Source: Utricularia gibba
Taxonomy: Eukaryota > Streptophyta > Magnoliopsida > Lamiales > Lentibulariaceae
Assembly (NCBI GenBank): GCA_002189035.1
Contig: NEEC01000013.1
Coordinates: forward strand, 682,001-746,000
Length of the DNA: 64,000 bases
Reading direction: 5' to 3'
This document shows positions 1-12,169 of the stretch, one piece after another. How positions within the stretch are numbered: the first letter of the stretch is position 1; every line of letters starts with the position of its first letter. Below the pieces are notes generated by a model. The model was not told the DNA's origin and did no database searches. It saw nothing but the letters and a program-made list of their open reading frames with translations. The position numbers and the translations under genes were made by a program.

Positions 1-1719
1 CGATCATTATAAAAGTAAGATATAAAATTATATTGAGTTATTTTTTTCCACAATTATGTGATAATGTCCAACTTTTAGGATGTAATTTTGTAATTTTTCT
101 TTCGATCTTGTGTTCCCTTATTGAATAAGTTACTCAATTGAAGTTGTTTGAATTTTTATAGAAGATTCGACCAAAATTTTCTCTACCATTGATGGTTACG
201 TCTACCATTTTCAACTTTAAATGTTGACACATGTTTTGCAGCCTTTCTATTTAAACCACACCCCTCAAATATAAGACTAGTAGGCTTCCTCATTAACCAC
301 TACAAATGCAATGAATACTATCTTTTCAGCTGCATCAATTTGTAACTGTGATAAACATCTTATGCTTGTATTTTGCATATTAATGGGCAACATAAATTGA
401 TATTATTTGCAAGAAATTTTCCAAGGATATGCATGGATGCAACACGAAATGGCCAAAATGCATGATACAATGTATTTGTCAACGAAGATTGATTTCGTTA
501 ATTATAGCGTATTTGTCAACAAAAGCAACAGTGAATCCATCGGCTAAGGCAAAGATACCACTGGAGAAGCATCTAGCTTCAAGATTTACGGCATGAACTA
601 CACCTTCAAAGAATACAGCAAAGAGAGCAGCACATTCGCAAGTTACATCAACGAGACCTCACCCGTACAAGCGTCCATGGCGGCTGCCAGCACATTTTTA
701 CCGCGTGTAATAGTTTCTGAATTCCCATTTTCCTCCGCGATCAAGAAGACCTTCCATGCAGTCGATGATTCCAGCACTGCGAAAATGGTAACCGATGCCC
801 TCCACGAATGCGAACGAGCGCCGAGCCATTCTGTTCCCAAGATTCGGGTCTACGAAAAAAGCGGGTATTTTGGATCCCACTGTATTGCATCTGCACTTTT
901 TTATGATCATCTAGAATTTTAAAAAAACATGTAAACCCTGTACCCCAAAGTAACATTTCACAATAAATTTGAACCATTTTGCAACAGACAACATAATATC
1001 TCAAAAGTATTTATGTTAATTATCAAGTTCTCTATAGATGTGTTGATCAAATCAATAACTAATATACTAATATATTGTACTTGTTTCGAAATCTTGTTTG
1101 TGATAGAATATATGTATCTCATCTTATGCCCTGCATGACAATGTTTCTCATATAAGTATATTAATATATTCATCTCAAACAAAGAATCTATTAATACTGT
1201 TAGAATCGCACTCAAGACAACATGCCATGAACAATTCATGTGGCCCACAACACACAAGAAATCAAAGGCGAGAAAACCCACGAACACAAAATGAAAAATA
1301 TAATAAAAAAATCAAAACATAGTTCATTATGTGATGCACGTCTGTTTTAAAAAAAGAGAGATTATTGTTTGATGAAGGGCAAAATTGGAAGATTTGAGCC
1401 GTATTTACACACCACTCTTCATTTATGCAAATCGGCCGAACTGGTTTCCATTGGATGTACACCCAACATGCGACTTTATTTAGAATATTGGATTTACTGA
1501 CAAAAAGAAATTGATATGGAATTTTATAGGTGGATCTAAAATATTATGATTATTGATTTATAATTATTGAAAGTCCAATAAAAGAAATATAAATTACAAT
1601 CATATATCCCATTTAATACCACCTTTCATGTCCGTTTAAATTTCAAGGTTTCACACTTTTGGTACGAAAGTCCTCATATAAAACCCAGATACATTGAACC
1701 ACCGAAGCAGACACGAAAA
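1..1719. other. Intergenic DNA, no supported gene
   Basis: This stretch is AT-rich with a more GC-balanced patch at about 590-880. The patch has open frames on both strands (109 codons on plus at 593-922, shorter overlapping ones on minus). Extending the minus-strand frame gives several stops, as expected of a decayed gene fragment. I do not recognise the family. No splice structure or start context favours any one frame, so no gene is called. Confidence 0.5.
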
Positions 1720-1800
1720 CAACGACTTTGACAAAGCAAAAGGCAGTGCAATAGACTAAACAACGACTTGGACAAAGCCAAAGGCAGTGTCATAGACCGG
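1720..1800 (+). repeat. Tandem duplication, period 41 bp
   Basis: Two adjacent copies of a 41-bp unit begin with CAACGACTT at 1720 and 1761 and share AAAGGCAGTG; they differ at a few bases. The duplication lies just past the stop codon of the minus-strand candidate peptide gene, so it could fall in its 3' untranslated region. Confidence 0.75.
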
Positions 1801-1828
1801 AGGTTTTCCCGTCAACCGGAGACGGAAA

Positions 1829-2214
1829 TTATGGAGTGGTGGATGCCGGCGATGGTGGTGGATTTCCACCTGAATCTGGAGGATCACTTCCCCCGTGACC
1901 TCCGAGATTGGGCAGCGGTGATGGTATTGATGTATTGGGATCCTCCCGCAGAAACCGTGATGACTGCCAGCTTTCACCACCTAACAGTTGGAGGAAAATG
2001 TTAAAGGAAAAAAGCAGACCGCATTCACAGAATGCGTACTTTTTCAATTGGATGAATCATGTATAGCAGGCAGGGATAGGGATAAACAGAAAAGAAAAAA
2101 ATGTGCATCGATTAGGGGAAAGAAAGTACTTGAAAACTCCTGGATTTTCCTGCCCGCTTCACATGAAGAAATCAGGAGGAGGAACAGAACCACTAGTGGA
2201 GCAACTTTCCTCAT
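1829..2214 (-). CDS. Candidate small secreted peptide precursor, two exons, unrecognised family
   Basis: I do not recognise this gene. Two minus-strand pieces join in frame. Exon 1 (2214-2130) starts at an ATG and encodes a typical secretion signal (MRKVAPLVVLFLLLISSCEA, then GRKIQEF). A GT donor at 2129 and an AG acceptor ending at 1981 delimit a 149-bp intron. Exon 2 (1980-1829) continues in phase to a TAA. The predicted product is 78 residues. After the signal peptide it is hydrophilic, ending in a Gly/Pro/Ser-rich tail (NLGGHGGSDPPDSGGNPPPS). Signal peptide, short variable middle and Pro/Gly/Ser-rich end are the general layout of plant signalling-peptide precursors, but no CLE, CEP, PIP, IDA or RALF consensus is visible. 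A TATA box lies about 40 bp upstream. The frame would also be open by chance in part, so this remains a prediction. Confidence 0.45.
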
Positions 2215-2250
2215 TTCCCAAGAGCTGAGCAGCTTCAACTAGTGTATGCT

Positions 2251-2257
2251 TTTTATA
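2251..2257 (-). promoter_or_regulatory. TATA box of the candidate peptide gene
   Basis: The minus strand reads CCTATAAAAAG here, a good plant TATA box, 37 bases before the ATG at 2214. Usual spacing to the transcription start would leave an untranslated leader of only about ten bases, which is short but possible. Confidence 0.4.
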
Positions 2258-2261
2258 GGGG

Positions 2262-5200
2262 TCGAGTTTTGCGGTCCTCCTTCGTGTAGTTGAACAAGTC
2301 TAAATATCACCGCAAGATCCATTCAGATTGGGTCAGACGCCCAGCTACAGCAGCCCATATCACAAAGATTTTAACCTAGATATCAATAATTTAAATATTT
2401 TTCAACCTGAATATAGGTTTAATGAATTAAAACCTGTTTGATAGGTGGGTTATTGTTGTTTGGTTTTATTATTACATGCATCTGGTAAATTGGTTTATAA
2501 CAAGTATGTTTATCTGATTTATATATGAAGTTATATAAATACTCTTGACGATCAAACATATTGTATATATTTTAAATCCATCAATCCTTAATATTTGCTA
2601 ACGACTGTGTCATTCAAGGACACCCACCTCCAATCAAATGCTCGATTGTTGTCATTTATCATGTATTTCTTGTGATCTGATGCCCAGTGATTGATCTATT
2701 TATAAGTCTGCGGGAGAAATTTTTATTATAATTGATATGTTGCTATTTGTTGAAATAATTTATTAAATGTTGTTTACCAAAATAAGTGATATATATTTTT
2801 GTTTGTTGAAATATTTTTTTTATTAAAATAGTAGATAATTGATAAAGGTCTTAAGAAATATTGTTTGTGAAAATAATTGATATCTGATTATAGTAAAAAA
2901 ATTGTGCTTTTTCTATACCTTTTTCATTATTGTGGTTCCTTTTGTAGAATGATGAGGAATAAAATACTGATAATAGAAATGAAGACAATGATAGCAAGAA
3001 ATTGAAAATTTAATGGAAACTGGAAGAAGAGAAGCATTTAATTTTTACCTTAAAACAAGTAGTGAGATGGACTAAAGGTATTAAATGGGTTTAAAGGGGA
3101 TTATTATGAATAGTCAATTTTTCTTAAAGGGAAGTTGGGGTCTTATGTAGGCATACAATCCCATAATATTTCAAAGGTTCATAATTTGAAGAAGGAATAA
3201 TATTTACCTATGGATATCTTCTCTAGATTCGATATCGGTTTCAATGATGTGACTAACAAGCTAGATGCCAACGATGAGCAATAGAATAAACTAGAGTAGA
3301 TTAGGTATTTCTTTTATATGTCATTCAAATTTTAATTAACTTATATGGATGATTATACTACAGCATAATCCAAATATTCAAGGCCTGAGAAATAAAATGA
3401 CTTTATTACTACAATTGAATAGAAATATTAGACAAGGATAGAGTAATAGGAGAAGCAACAATAAATTGTACGCGAAAAATTCTACGACTTCATGCACTTC
3501 ATTATGAGGGATTCTTTTAAATCCTGCATATTTCCAGTACTAAAACAACCCTTGATTTGCCACTTCGCAACTTCTTCGCCTAGACAACCCTTGGTTTGAC
3601 TTTCAGATAAAGATGTTTTATATCCTTTATCTTAATACATACACTTACTACAAATAAAGTTTGGAGTTTATAGGGAATACACTCATTCTTATAAATGCTT
3701 TCACATTCAAGAATATAGACAACAGAACAAGAAGTTAAGTAAGACAAAGAGATTTATAGTGATCTCAAAATCTTTGTAAACAACTTCAAAGGTAGTCAAA
3801 TCACACCAAAAAAACTGAGTGCTTACAATAAAACCCATTGAAACAATGTGTAGAGCAGACACATCTTCCATATACACATCGAATTCCTTGCCCCAAATCC
3901 AATAGATAATTGGAATTGAATATCTCACACAAAGTGTCTCATTCATAAGCATCTGTAAATTATGCATGCAACCAATCAGTTCGAGAAACACCATAAAAGG
4001 TAGGATGATTAACCTCAATTTATCGAAGTACCTTCTAAAATTCCGGTGATATGAAGAAGATTCCCACTGTGCAGCTTGTATTGCGGTGAAACTCAAGTCC
4101 ATAGAAGATGAAATTCAAGGGAAGAGGATGTGCTGGTCTATGTGAGATTCAACATTTACGAGAATAGAAGAGATTTGAGTGAATTGTCAAATTGAGCAAC
4201 ATTATTTTCCAATGGCCCAAATTTAATTATCAAGCACTCATCTCAAGCTGTACCCTAGTCACTCCTTATACATGATAGCAGTATATTGATCACATTATCC
4301 ATTCTAAGAATGTGATGATGTAGTTACAAAAATTTCATTACTTAATTCATTAGTGTCTGCATCAACATTTTGAAAATCTTATCTTCGAGTGGGTTGGAAT
4401 GAAATTGTGGGGTAAGACACGTGCAAAAACTATGTGATTTTGATTGTTTATTAAATAAAAGCAATGACTACATGGCTCACCTCATTTTCATAAGTCTCCA
4501 AGCTCATTCAATTACATTTTTTATAGAAAAATGACAAAAATTGAAGTACTCATTCACATTTTTGGGTGTTTGAGTTCCAACACCCTAATCTTTCAAATGG
4601 TACCAAACCTTACTTTAAGGTACTAAAAATCTTTCAGAAATTTGCATAATTGTTATCATCTAAGTAATAAGTAAATATCACAAAAATGCATATATTATAT
4701 CATCAATTATATATAAATGATTGTTAAAAGATTTCTAGGTCAATATAAGCTACTTCTTCTATGTACGCACAGCTATCAATGCATCATTTAAAATATTATT
4801 ATCAATGTTAGAACTCTCCCATCCAACAAGAATATATATAAACTACATATTTTCATCACATATCTGGAGAATGTTCATAGATATTTGGTCTTGATTCTTA
4901 TAATACCTAGGTTTGAACTCTAAATCATTTGTACACCAATGTAGGTACCATTCAAAGCTCATACACAGTTCTTCAAGAAATCAATAAAAGTATATTATAT
5001 ATTATAACAAGAAAAATGCTAACAATAGGAAATAACACAACTACTCAAGTCACGATGCACTTGAAAATACTTAAATTTACCCAATAGAGATTGATTATTT
5101 TTGGGCTTTTCCAAAATAATCTCATAGAAGATAAGTATTGCATTTGGTACCTATTTAAAATACCTAGACAATATCTCTATAGATCACCTAAATATATTTT

Positions 5201-6334
5201 TTCTGACTCGCATCTTTTTGATGTGATAATAATACTTAAAATATAGCTACCATTTCATGAATACCTAGATACTTCCCTAATCATTGATTTGTGCGTATTT
5301 GTAAAATATAGCATAACTTTCCAAATACATCTCTAGATAATCTCAAATTTTCTAGTATTGCAGTATTAGTATATAACATAAGACTAGTTAAATATTCAAC
5401 ATGTTCGGGATTTAAGAATATTTTCTTTTATAGAATAATCAAGTTTTCGTTTTATCTTTTGCAATAACAACTCTAGTAATTAAATGCAATAATGTTCAAT
5501 CTAGCCTGGTGTTTTGTTAACGTGCACACAACAATACTTAAAACAACTTTATTTTTAGACATAATTCAACATAGCTTCACCACTTCGAGCAAATCCTCAA
5601 TACACCATAACACCATTTAATTAGGGCATCAAATGAAAACATTACCTAAAAATACCGAGGAGAGTCATAATAGATTTGAGTAAGTAATTAACAAAGCACA
5701 TAAGTACAATTTAAAAATTAAAGTTTGGGTATTTGATAATATGGGTAGATGTAAACTTCATAAACTATAACTTTAGAGTATATTTGAAATTCATGATACA
5801 ACACATACATTTGTATGATCAATTAATGAAAATATAATTATAAATTTAAAAATCAGAATTCTAGAAATACTTGCTAATGAGGATTATTGCAAACTTCATA
5901 GATCTATATACTAAAGTATAGTTGAAATTTTGAGGATGCTTGCTAAGGGGCAATGATGCATACCTTATCTAAGTTGTATTCCGACAATCTCGCAGAAGAT
6001 GATTGGTGTAGAAATCTATGATTTGCGAACAAGGTGTCAACAGTAAGAACACCAATGAAAATAATATAAATATCAAGGGTACAAATGAAAGAAAAAATGA
6101 TGATATTTATATAATTGAGAATTCGGAAATGGTTTTAGATAGATTTATTTAAATCCATCCCTTCATATGGTTTTAAATAAACCTATACCCATGAGTTATT
6201 CATGGATTTATTTAAATATATAGAGCAAATTTATATTTAATAATGACATATATACCAAATGTAGATAAATTATTTAATCTATTTATAAACTTGAAAACTC
6301 TCGAATTAAACGTAACTTCATTGATCTTTACTAA
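2262..6334. other. AT-rich intergenic DNA
   Basis: No gene is recognised in about 4 kb. A 131-codon frame on minus at 3707-4102 has no family resemblance I can see, and the surrounding DNA is as AT-rich as non-coding DNA. The stretch probably consists of old, unrecognisable transposon sequence. Confidence 0.5.
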
Positions 6335-7319
6335 GGACCAGTTTGGTAGAACAGAATAAACAAGTTTTATTTAGATAAGAAATATACTTTATTTGTTTGA
6401 TAAATATGATTTATTTAAATCTTGTAATACAAACCTGCGATTTCCCAAGGTGGGTTTCAATGAAATCCACCATATTGATGGATTTATTAATATCAAGGCT
6501 TTAAATGATTTATTTGAACATTATAAACTTTTTTATTGATAATTTAATTTAATAATATTCTCTAAGAAAATTCAAAACCCTTATCTCGACAGCCGGCTTT
6601 TGTGTTGACATCCTCATGGTTCGTTTATGTAAAGTCTTTGAATTGTTTTATGCAATCAATAAAAGTAAACGTTGATCTTAGTTTTTTTATATTTTTTATT
6701 ATTATTTTTGGATCATGTGAATTATTCTTTGAAAAAATATGATTTGCTTGTCTATATTTTTTGCAGATAATATTATGGATGACAATATCATAGAAGAAGC
6801 CGTGTTTTTGCTTGTTGTTAAAATTGTTGTACGAAATTTGTTATTTATGAGGTATATTGTTGAAAAATATGCAAAAGAAATAGATGAGAATAATTTATAT
6901 GAAATACTTGGAATGATAAATTATTCTTATTTAGAAAAAATTCCAAGAGGCTCAGTAGATTCGTATCTAATTTTAATAATATTGGGTTCGAAAGTTTGAA
7001 AATGAACAATTATATATGTTGTTTCAACAGAATGATTTACATGATTTTAAATATGTTAAAGTGTACAAGTAGATTGCTCTTTTTTTAAAGATATTGGTGT
7101 ATCTATAAAGTTCGTTTACAAAAATGAGACTATGAAAAATCAACTTACACAAATTTTTTAATATTTTAATATTATATTAAATACTCTACTTATGATATAG
7201 ACAAGTTATTAGTAAATCCATAATGTACAAGTGATGAAAGTGCATCAAGCAGGCTCAAATATTTCAAACTATATATTTTTGTTCATTCATATTGATAATA
7301 TGATCTAATTTATCTTATC

Positions 7320-7930
7320 ATTTGACTAGAATTTTGTAAGTGTAATTGATAGGACATATGTTGACATGTATGTAAAAGTGAGATATATGACTCATCAAGG
7401 TACCATTGCTGCAAAATGTAATGGGAGTGTGTGACTAAAACATGAACTTCATATATCTACTTGCCGCTTCTGAAGGTTTTGTAGTCCATTATCATGTTTT
7501 GAGAGATTTTTTATTTAGATTAATTGGTTTTAGTGTTAATAAAGATAAATTTTACTTTTAATTATTTTTTTCTATACTTATTTATAACATATTTTGTATA
7601 TTTTATTTAACTTTTCATTATATGACATTATACTTGTATGACAATGGTTACACAAATTGTGAAGAATTTTTGATTCTATATAGAGATGTTTGTTATTACT
7701 TGAAAAAATAGGGTGAAGGTTCACAATGTCCATAAAATCCCCATGAATATTTTAACATGAAACATTATTCAGTTATAAATGTTATTGAGAGAGCTTTTGA
7801 TATATTGAAAGCACATTAGACTATTCTAATAAATCACTCATTCTATCAACTTCGAATATAGAATACAATTATCATATTTATGTATTACTCTACAATTTTA
7901 TTGATTCACAAATAGGTGTTGATCCATTAG
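7320..7930 (+). pseudogene. PIF/Harbinger transposase (DDE_Tnp_4-like) relic
   Basis: Conceptual translation across stops and frameshifts recovers the conserved order of the family. VIDRTYVDMYVK near 7340-7375 corresponds to the GAIDGTHI catalytic Asp segment. A piece around 7428-7510 reads VCD, NMNFIYLLAASEGF and HYHVLRD, matching the CDFNMRFTYVLAGWEGSAHD / RVLRDA segment. A piece around 7650-7860 reads NCEEFLI, CYYL, NVIERAFDILKAH, matching the FLAPYRGxRYHL and NVIERxFGLLKxRW blocks. Many in-frame stops show it is dead. An 86-codon frame at 6739-6999 may be its N-terminal part but has no diagnostic motif. The element's inverted repeats at 6335 and 16073 support the assignment. Confidence 0.6.
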
Positions 7931-8207
7931 AAGCAGAAATAGAAAAGAATCATATGGAGGATGATTTAGATAATGGTGTGTCATAGAGTGAGAAATCAAT
8001 ATTTGTCATGTGGAAACAATTACCGGAAAGCTACATAAATCGATCGAAGGATAGGATATCAAATCAGTTCTCACTAGATGAAATCGGTCTTGGAAAAGGA
8101 GACGACTTCTAACAATCTTTAATAGATGCATGGGCCAACAAGGATCAAAGCATGACAATGATAGCCGTTTCAACAGAATTTAAAAAGCAGCTGAATTGCA
8201 GGAACCT

Positions 8208-9042
8208 TAATGTAAGTGGTGGTTATACATCAGCAAGACCACATGTACGGTCGGCATAACTGTCAAACATAGAAAGTTGCTAGGATTCACAGAAATTGGT
8301 CGTGTAAGCCTCTTTCATAAATAGGAGAAAATTTGAAGAAAAAAAGAGGTGACATTCCATGTACAAGTTGCAATCCCTTCTTTTCACTCCTTAGTAAATC
8401 ACTTCTTCAGTGAGCCTCTCTAGCTCCATGATTTTTCTGTTCCGATGTTTTATATGCAAAAATCCTTAGCATTTTTTATTGCTTTATTTAGTGATTGAAA
8501 ACAAAGTCTAAACTGGAAAAATCACACACAAAATTCAAATTCGTACACATAAATTAGATTGAGCCCTAATACCGATTTTCATCCACAACAACCCGAAAAT
8601 CAGATCAACACTTAACATTGATTTTTAACCACAATATTTTGGCACCCACTATGGGACATGATCGACTATCCCATTTGAGAATCCGTAGGAAGGTATTCAT
8701 CATCCTTGTAATATGGCGAACCCAAATGCCGCTATCAACATGGACAGTGAAGGGAGTGCTAACTAGCAACACCCGAGATTGATGGTACTAAATCAAGAAC
8801 AATTGAAGGCGCTAATGATGGAAATATTTTCAAACATCAAGTCATCCTCTGGGATAAATTTGAATGCAAGGAATTGGTAGAACCAAAGTACCTCTACGAA
8901 ACTGAGATTGAGTCAGAAACAAAGAATGAGATATTGATGAGAAAGAGATGCGACAAAATCATCTGCGAACCAGGTATAGAAAGGGAGAAAAGAGCAAGAG
9001 ATATCTTAAAAACAAGGGAAGAGGAGTTGAGAAAGAATTAAT
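8208..9042 (+). mobile_element. LTR-retrotransposon relic: LTR end, primer-binding site and start of gag
   Basis: At 8639-8657 the motif TTGGCACCCACTATGGGAC resembles the TGGCGCCCACCGTGGGG junction commonly seen just after the 5' LTR of plant Ty3-type elements. It is followed 56 bp later by an ATG (8713) opening a short hydrophilic gag-like frame that soon hits stops. Upstream to about 8208 the sequence begins TGTAAG and could be the LTR, but its left limit is a guess. No protease, RT or integrase follows, so only the 5' fragment survives inside the Harbinger element. Confidence 0.35.
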
Positions 9043-9105
9043 AAAAATTTAATATTTTAATAAATCATTTTAAGTGTGTAATTTTAAGTGTATAATTTTC
9101 TTTCA

Positions 9106-9408
9106 GAATTAATTTCAATTTTATAAAAACATACCATTTGTATCGAATTGAAATCAAATTCTTAACCTACAAGTTCAAAAAAATAAAATAATACCAATTA
9201 AGCTATAAAGATACAAAATAAAATAACACGTATGCATTTTATAGCTAACCGATACTCATGTGCTAAGTAGCATAACACGCATCCGTGTTATATACTAATT
9301 GAAATATTTGTAGCTTAATTGATATTTTTGTATTTTTTAACCTGTGGTGTAAAGATTCGATTCCAATTCCATACAAATTGTATATTTTTATATAATTAAA
9401 ACTAATTC
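9106..9408. repeat. Fold-back MITE, copy 1 (about 300 bp)
   Basis: The two halves are near-perfect inverted repeats. The left arm begins GAATTAATTTCAATTTTATA and the right arm, on the opposite strand, begins GAATTAGTTTTAATTATATA. The arms continue to pair for about 100 bases through ATACCATTTGTAT and CAATTAAGCTATAAAGAT. It has no coding capacity. A second member of the same family lies near 11721-12020, which supports a mobile MITE rather than a chance palindrome. Confidence 0.65.
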
Positions 9409-9775
9409 AAAAAAAAAATTAAAAACTTAAAATAATTTAAAATATTAAAAATTCAATTCATTTTCATTAATTGTAATTTTTATATGAATAAAAATATTAA
9501 TTCCAAATATCAATTATATATATAAATTTATCGAAATCATGAAAGTTCAATTCATTTTCATTAAGTTTATCGAAATACAGATTTTCAAAACATTGATTGA
9601 TTTGACATAGAGGAAGAGCATTTGACACACACTATGGATTTTCACGATTTTATGACTACTCAATTAGTGTTGATTACAATGGGATGGAAAATTATTAAAC
9701 TAGAGAAAAAGAAATTAGAGTGGAATCAGTTTCAAATTAAAATCCTAATATTGGTAATCAAGGGAATGAGTTCAA

Positions 9776-11705
9776 GATTATGATCTAGATTTTGATGAAG
9801 ATGAAGAGGATGAGGATGATTTTTCAAAATTGGATGAAATTGAATACTCAATTGCTCGAAGTCATTTTTACAAAAATAAGGAGGCCTTTCATAACGCAAT
9901 GCTGGAGTATTCGATTGATAAACGGAAAATTCACACGTCGTAAATGTAAACTTTCCTATCAAATAAATTTATAACCTAATACACATTCAAACATAAAACA
10001 ATTATGAGCATAGCGGATTAGGGTCGAACACAAGGAGCTAAGTGTTTGCTATGTGAAGATCAATGCAAGGAATCAATGTCACGTTGGTCAAATTGGTCTT
10101 AGCTAGGACTAAGGCAGAACTAAAACGAAATACAATAAAGAAAAGTAATAAGTTCTAGAGTTCGGTTGTTTCTGGAATGGAATGGGTGATGCCTTGGGAC
10201 TCCTAGGGAATGTATGCTCATCACTAAACAAACTCATACAAACCACAAATCATACAACTAACTCACAAGATCTAGGTCTACCCGGATTCTTGTTTTTCCC
10301 CCTAATCTTTGGTCTACCTCTAATTAGGGTTGTTAAGTTGGGTTTCACTACTTCCCCCTCCTGTATCTATCCTGGTTTGTTAAGGAAGTGGCATGACTCA
10401 TGGCTGTTTAGATCTAAAGGCTGATTAACATGTTTCTTCCATTTTTACCCCAAGGCACCCCCCTAAGTACTTAGCCACTCATGCTTAAGGTAAACGAAAG
10501 TGGAAAAGAAAACATCACCCACAGTGTGCTCATTTCACACTCAAATACTAGAAAGCAAACAAGCAAGTAATGTGAAGTGTCAACAAAAACTGAAAAACGT
10601 CACTAGCTACTCTTAGCTAGGAGTAATATTCTTCGAAGACAGAAAATAATCTTGAACTTCAGCTTCGTTCCTATTTGTCTTCTTTCTTCTTCCTCCCCAG
10701 AAAACCTTCTCCTTAGAAAATGTGTCCGTGAGTCTCCAAGGGGAGATCTGATTTCTCTCTCCACCTTTCCCTATTTTTGTCCAAAATCTCCCTTTTTCCT
10801 CCTTGGATTTTGTGTGCACCACTTTTCAGACTTTTGGACTCATCTTCTGCCACTACACTGTGCATGTTCGGCTCCTTGGGATTTGTGTTGCGACCTACAC
10901 TGCATTGCTCGAATTAAACTATTAGAAGGTTGGGGCTAAATCACAGATTTAGTCCCAACTAAGACTAAAATCACACAATTACGGTACTTATGCACAAAAA
11001 TAAAAAACTAGGCAGTAAAACTAAATTTTTGTAGCACAATATGAATTTTTTTCATGTACTTAATCACTCAAAAATATGTGTTATCATCGATCAATATCAA
11101 TACATAGTTCTATGTTAATGATTCAAATCCTAATGCTTTTATTTACGTTACAAACAGTGTAGAGAACAAGGATACTAATGAAAGATTCGTGGTGCTTACT
11201 AGAAAAGACATAGTCAATAGAAAGTTAATGTATTATAAAAATATTGGAATTAGTTATCTCATCAATATAGTGAAACCATTCGTGGAAAGAGATATTGTCA
11301 CTAAAATAAGCACGATTGTAATTGTATTTAACAAGATAATGAATTATATAATTGTATATCATAATGCCTAGTAGGGTTTGAGATGGGATTTCACTTATGT
11401 GTTCATTAATTGGAAGAGTTTTGTGCCAAAACTCATTTCTTATAAGAGGCTGTACTTCAAAATCCTAGTATTATGTCCAATGAAAATATGTTACATTATA
11501 CATTTTGGACATTTGGGCCTTATATTCGAGCATATAGATGTTGTCAGTTGATGATGTCAGTCGATGCAACCCATTTAAATGCATATTATCATCACAATAT
11601 GCTGATGGCAGTCACCCTTAATGCATCTTGAAAATGTGTTCAATTGCATTTGCTATTATGGATGACAAAACAAATAACTCATGGATATGGTTTCTCAAAA
11701 CTATT
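9776..11705 (+). pseudogene. Mutator-like (MULE) transposase relic, split by a solo LTR
   Basis: Before the LTR, 9776-9915 translates as an acidic run followed by a piece reading SHFYKNKEAFHNAMLEYSI, resembling the N-terminal module of plant MULE transposases (F..keeFk.Al..Ysi). After the LTR, about 11540-11705 gives MMSVDATHL, HNMLMAVTLNA and, in a shifted frame, AFAIMDD and SWIWFLKLF. These match the DDE-domain blocks (VDGTHLKGKYGG.ML.AV, AFAVVD.E, SW.WFL). Stops and frameshifts are frequent. Joining the two sides across the 1171-bp LTR restores one reading direction, so the LTR inserted into an already present MULE. Confidence 0.55.
9916..11086 (-). mobile_element. Solo LTR, copy 1, with perfect target duplication
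   Basis: On the minus strand the element runs TGATAACACATATTTT to GTTTATCA, i.e. the TG...CA ends of an LTR with a short TGATAA/TTATCA inverted repeat. It is flanked by the 5-bp direct repeat TCGAT (9911-9915 and 11087-11091). No primer site or internal region is present, so it is a solo LTR left after recombination between two LTRs. It is about 1171 bp and clearly related to 13649-14813, and more distantly to 29683-31140 and 21157-22105. Open frames inside it (for example 10182-10424 and 10652-10939) are not considered genes. The host sequence is a MULE relic. Confidence 0.8.
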
Positions 11706-11720
11706 TAGTAGCTATGTTGT

Positions 11721-12020
11721 TTATTTCAATTTTATAAAAGCATACAATTTGTATGGAATTAGAATTGAATCTTTAAATAATAGATTAAAAAAACACATAA
11801 ATATTATTTAAACCTCAAACATTTCAATCAATTTATAACACATATGCAGGTTACACTATCTAACACACATGCATGGATTAGCAATAAATCACCTTCGTGT
11901 GTTATTTTAATATGTATGTTTGTAATTTAATTGATATTATTCAATTTCTTGAACCTTTAGATTAAGGGTTCGATTTGAATTCGATACAAATGGTATATTT
12001 TTATTAAATTAAAATTAATT
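11721..12020. repeat. Fold-back MITE, copy 2
   Basis: This has the same design as 9106-9408. A left arm with TTTCAATTTTATAAAAGCAT and ACAATTTGTATGGAATT pairs with a right arm whose complement contains AAAAATATACCATTTGTATC. The core carries the same AACACATATG/CACACATGCAT type sequence as copy 1. Exact ends are uncertain by about ten bases. Confidence 0.55.
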
Positions 12021-12169
12021 TTAAAAAAATTACAAACTTAAAATAGTTATTAAAATATTAAATATTTAATTAATTTACTTTCATTGTATAAATAATAATA
12101 AAAAATCAAAATATCAGTTATACATATATCAATTTATATTGTGTTAATTATATTGTACAAAATCATGTA

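Noticed and set aside
593-922. 109-codon frame in a GC-balanced patch
   Set aside because: Both strands are open in parts, extensions meet stops, and no family is recognised; more like a decayed gene piece than a gene.
3707-4102. 131-codon minus-strand frame
   Set aside because: AT-rich codons, no recognised motif, no flanking splice or promoter features.
10182-10939. Frames of 80-95 codons rich in Ser/Leu/Pro
   Set aside because: They lie wholly inside the solo LTR 9916-11086, and similar sequence recurs in copy 2.
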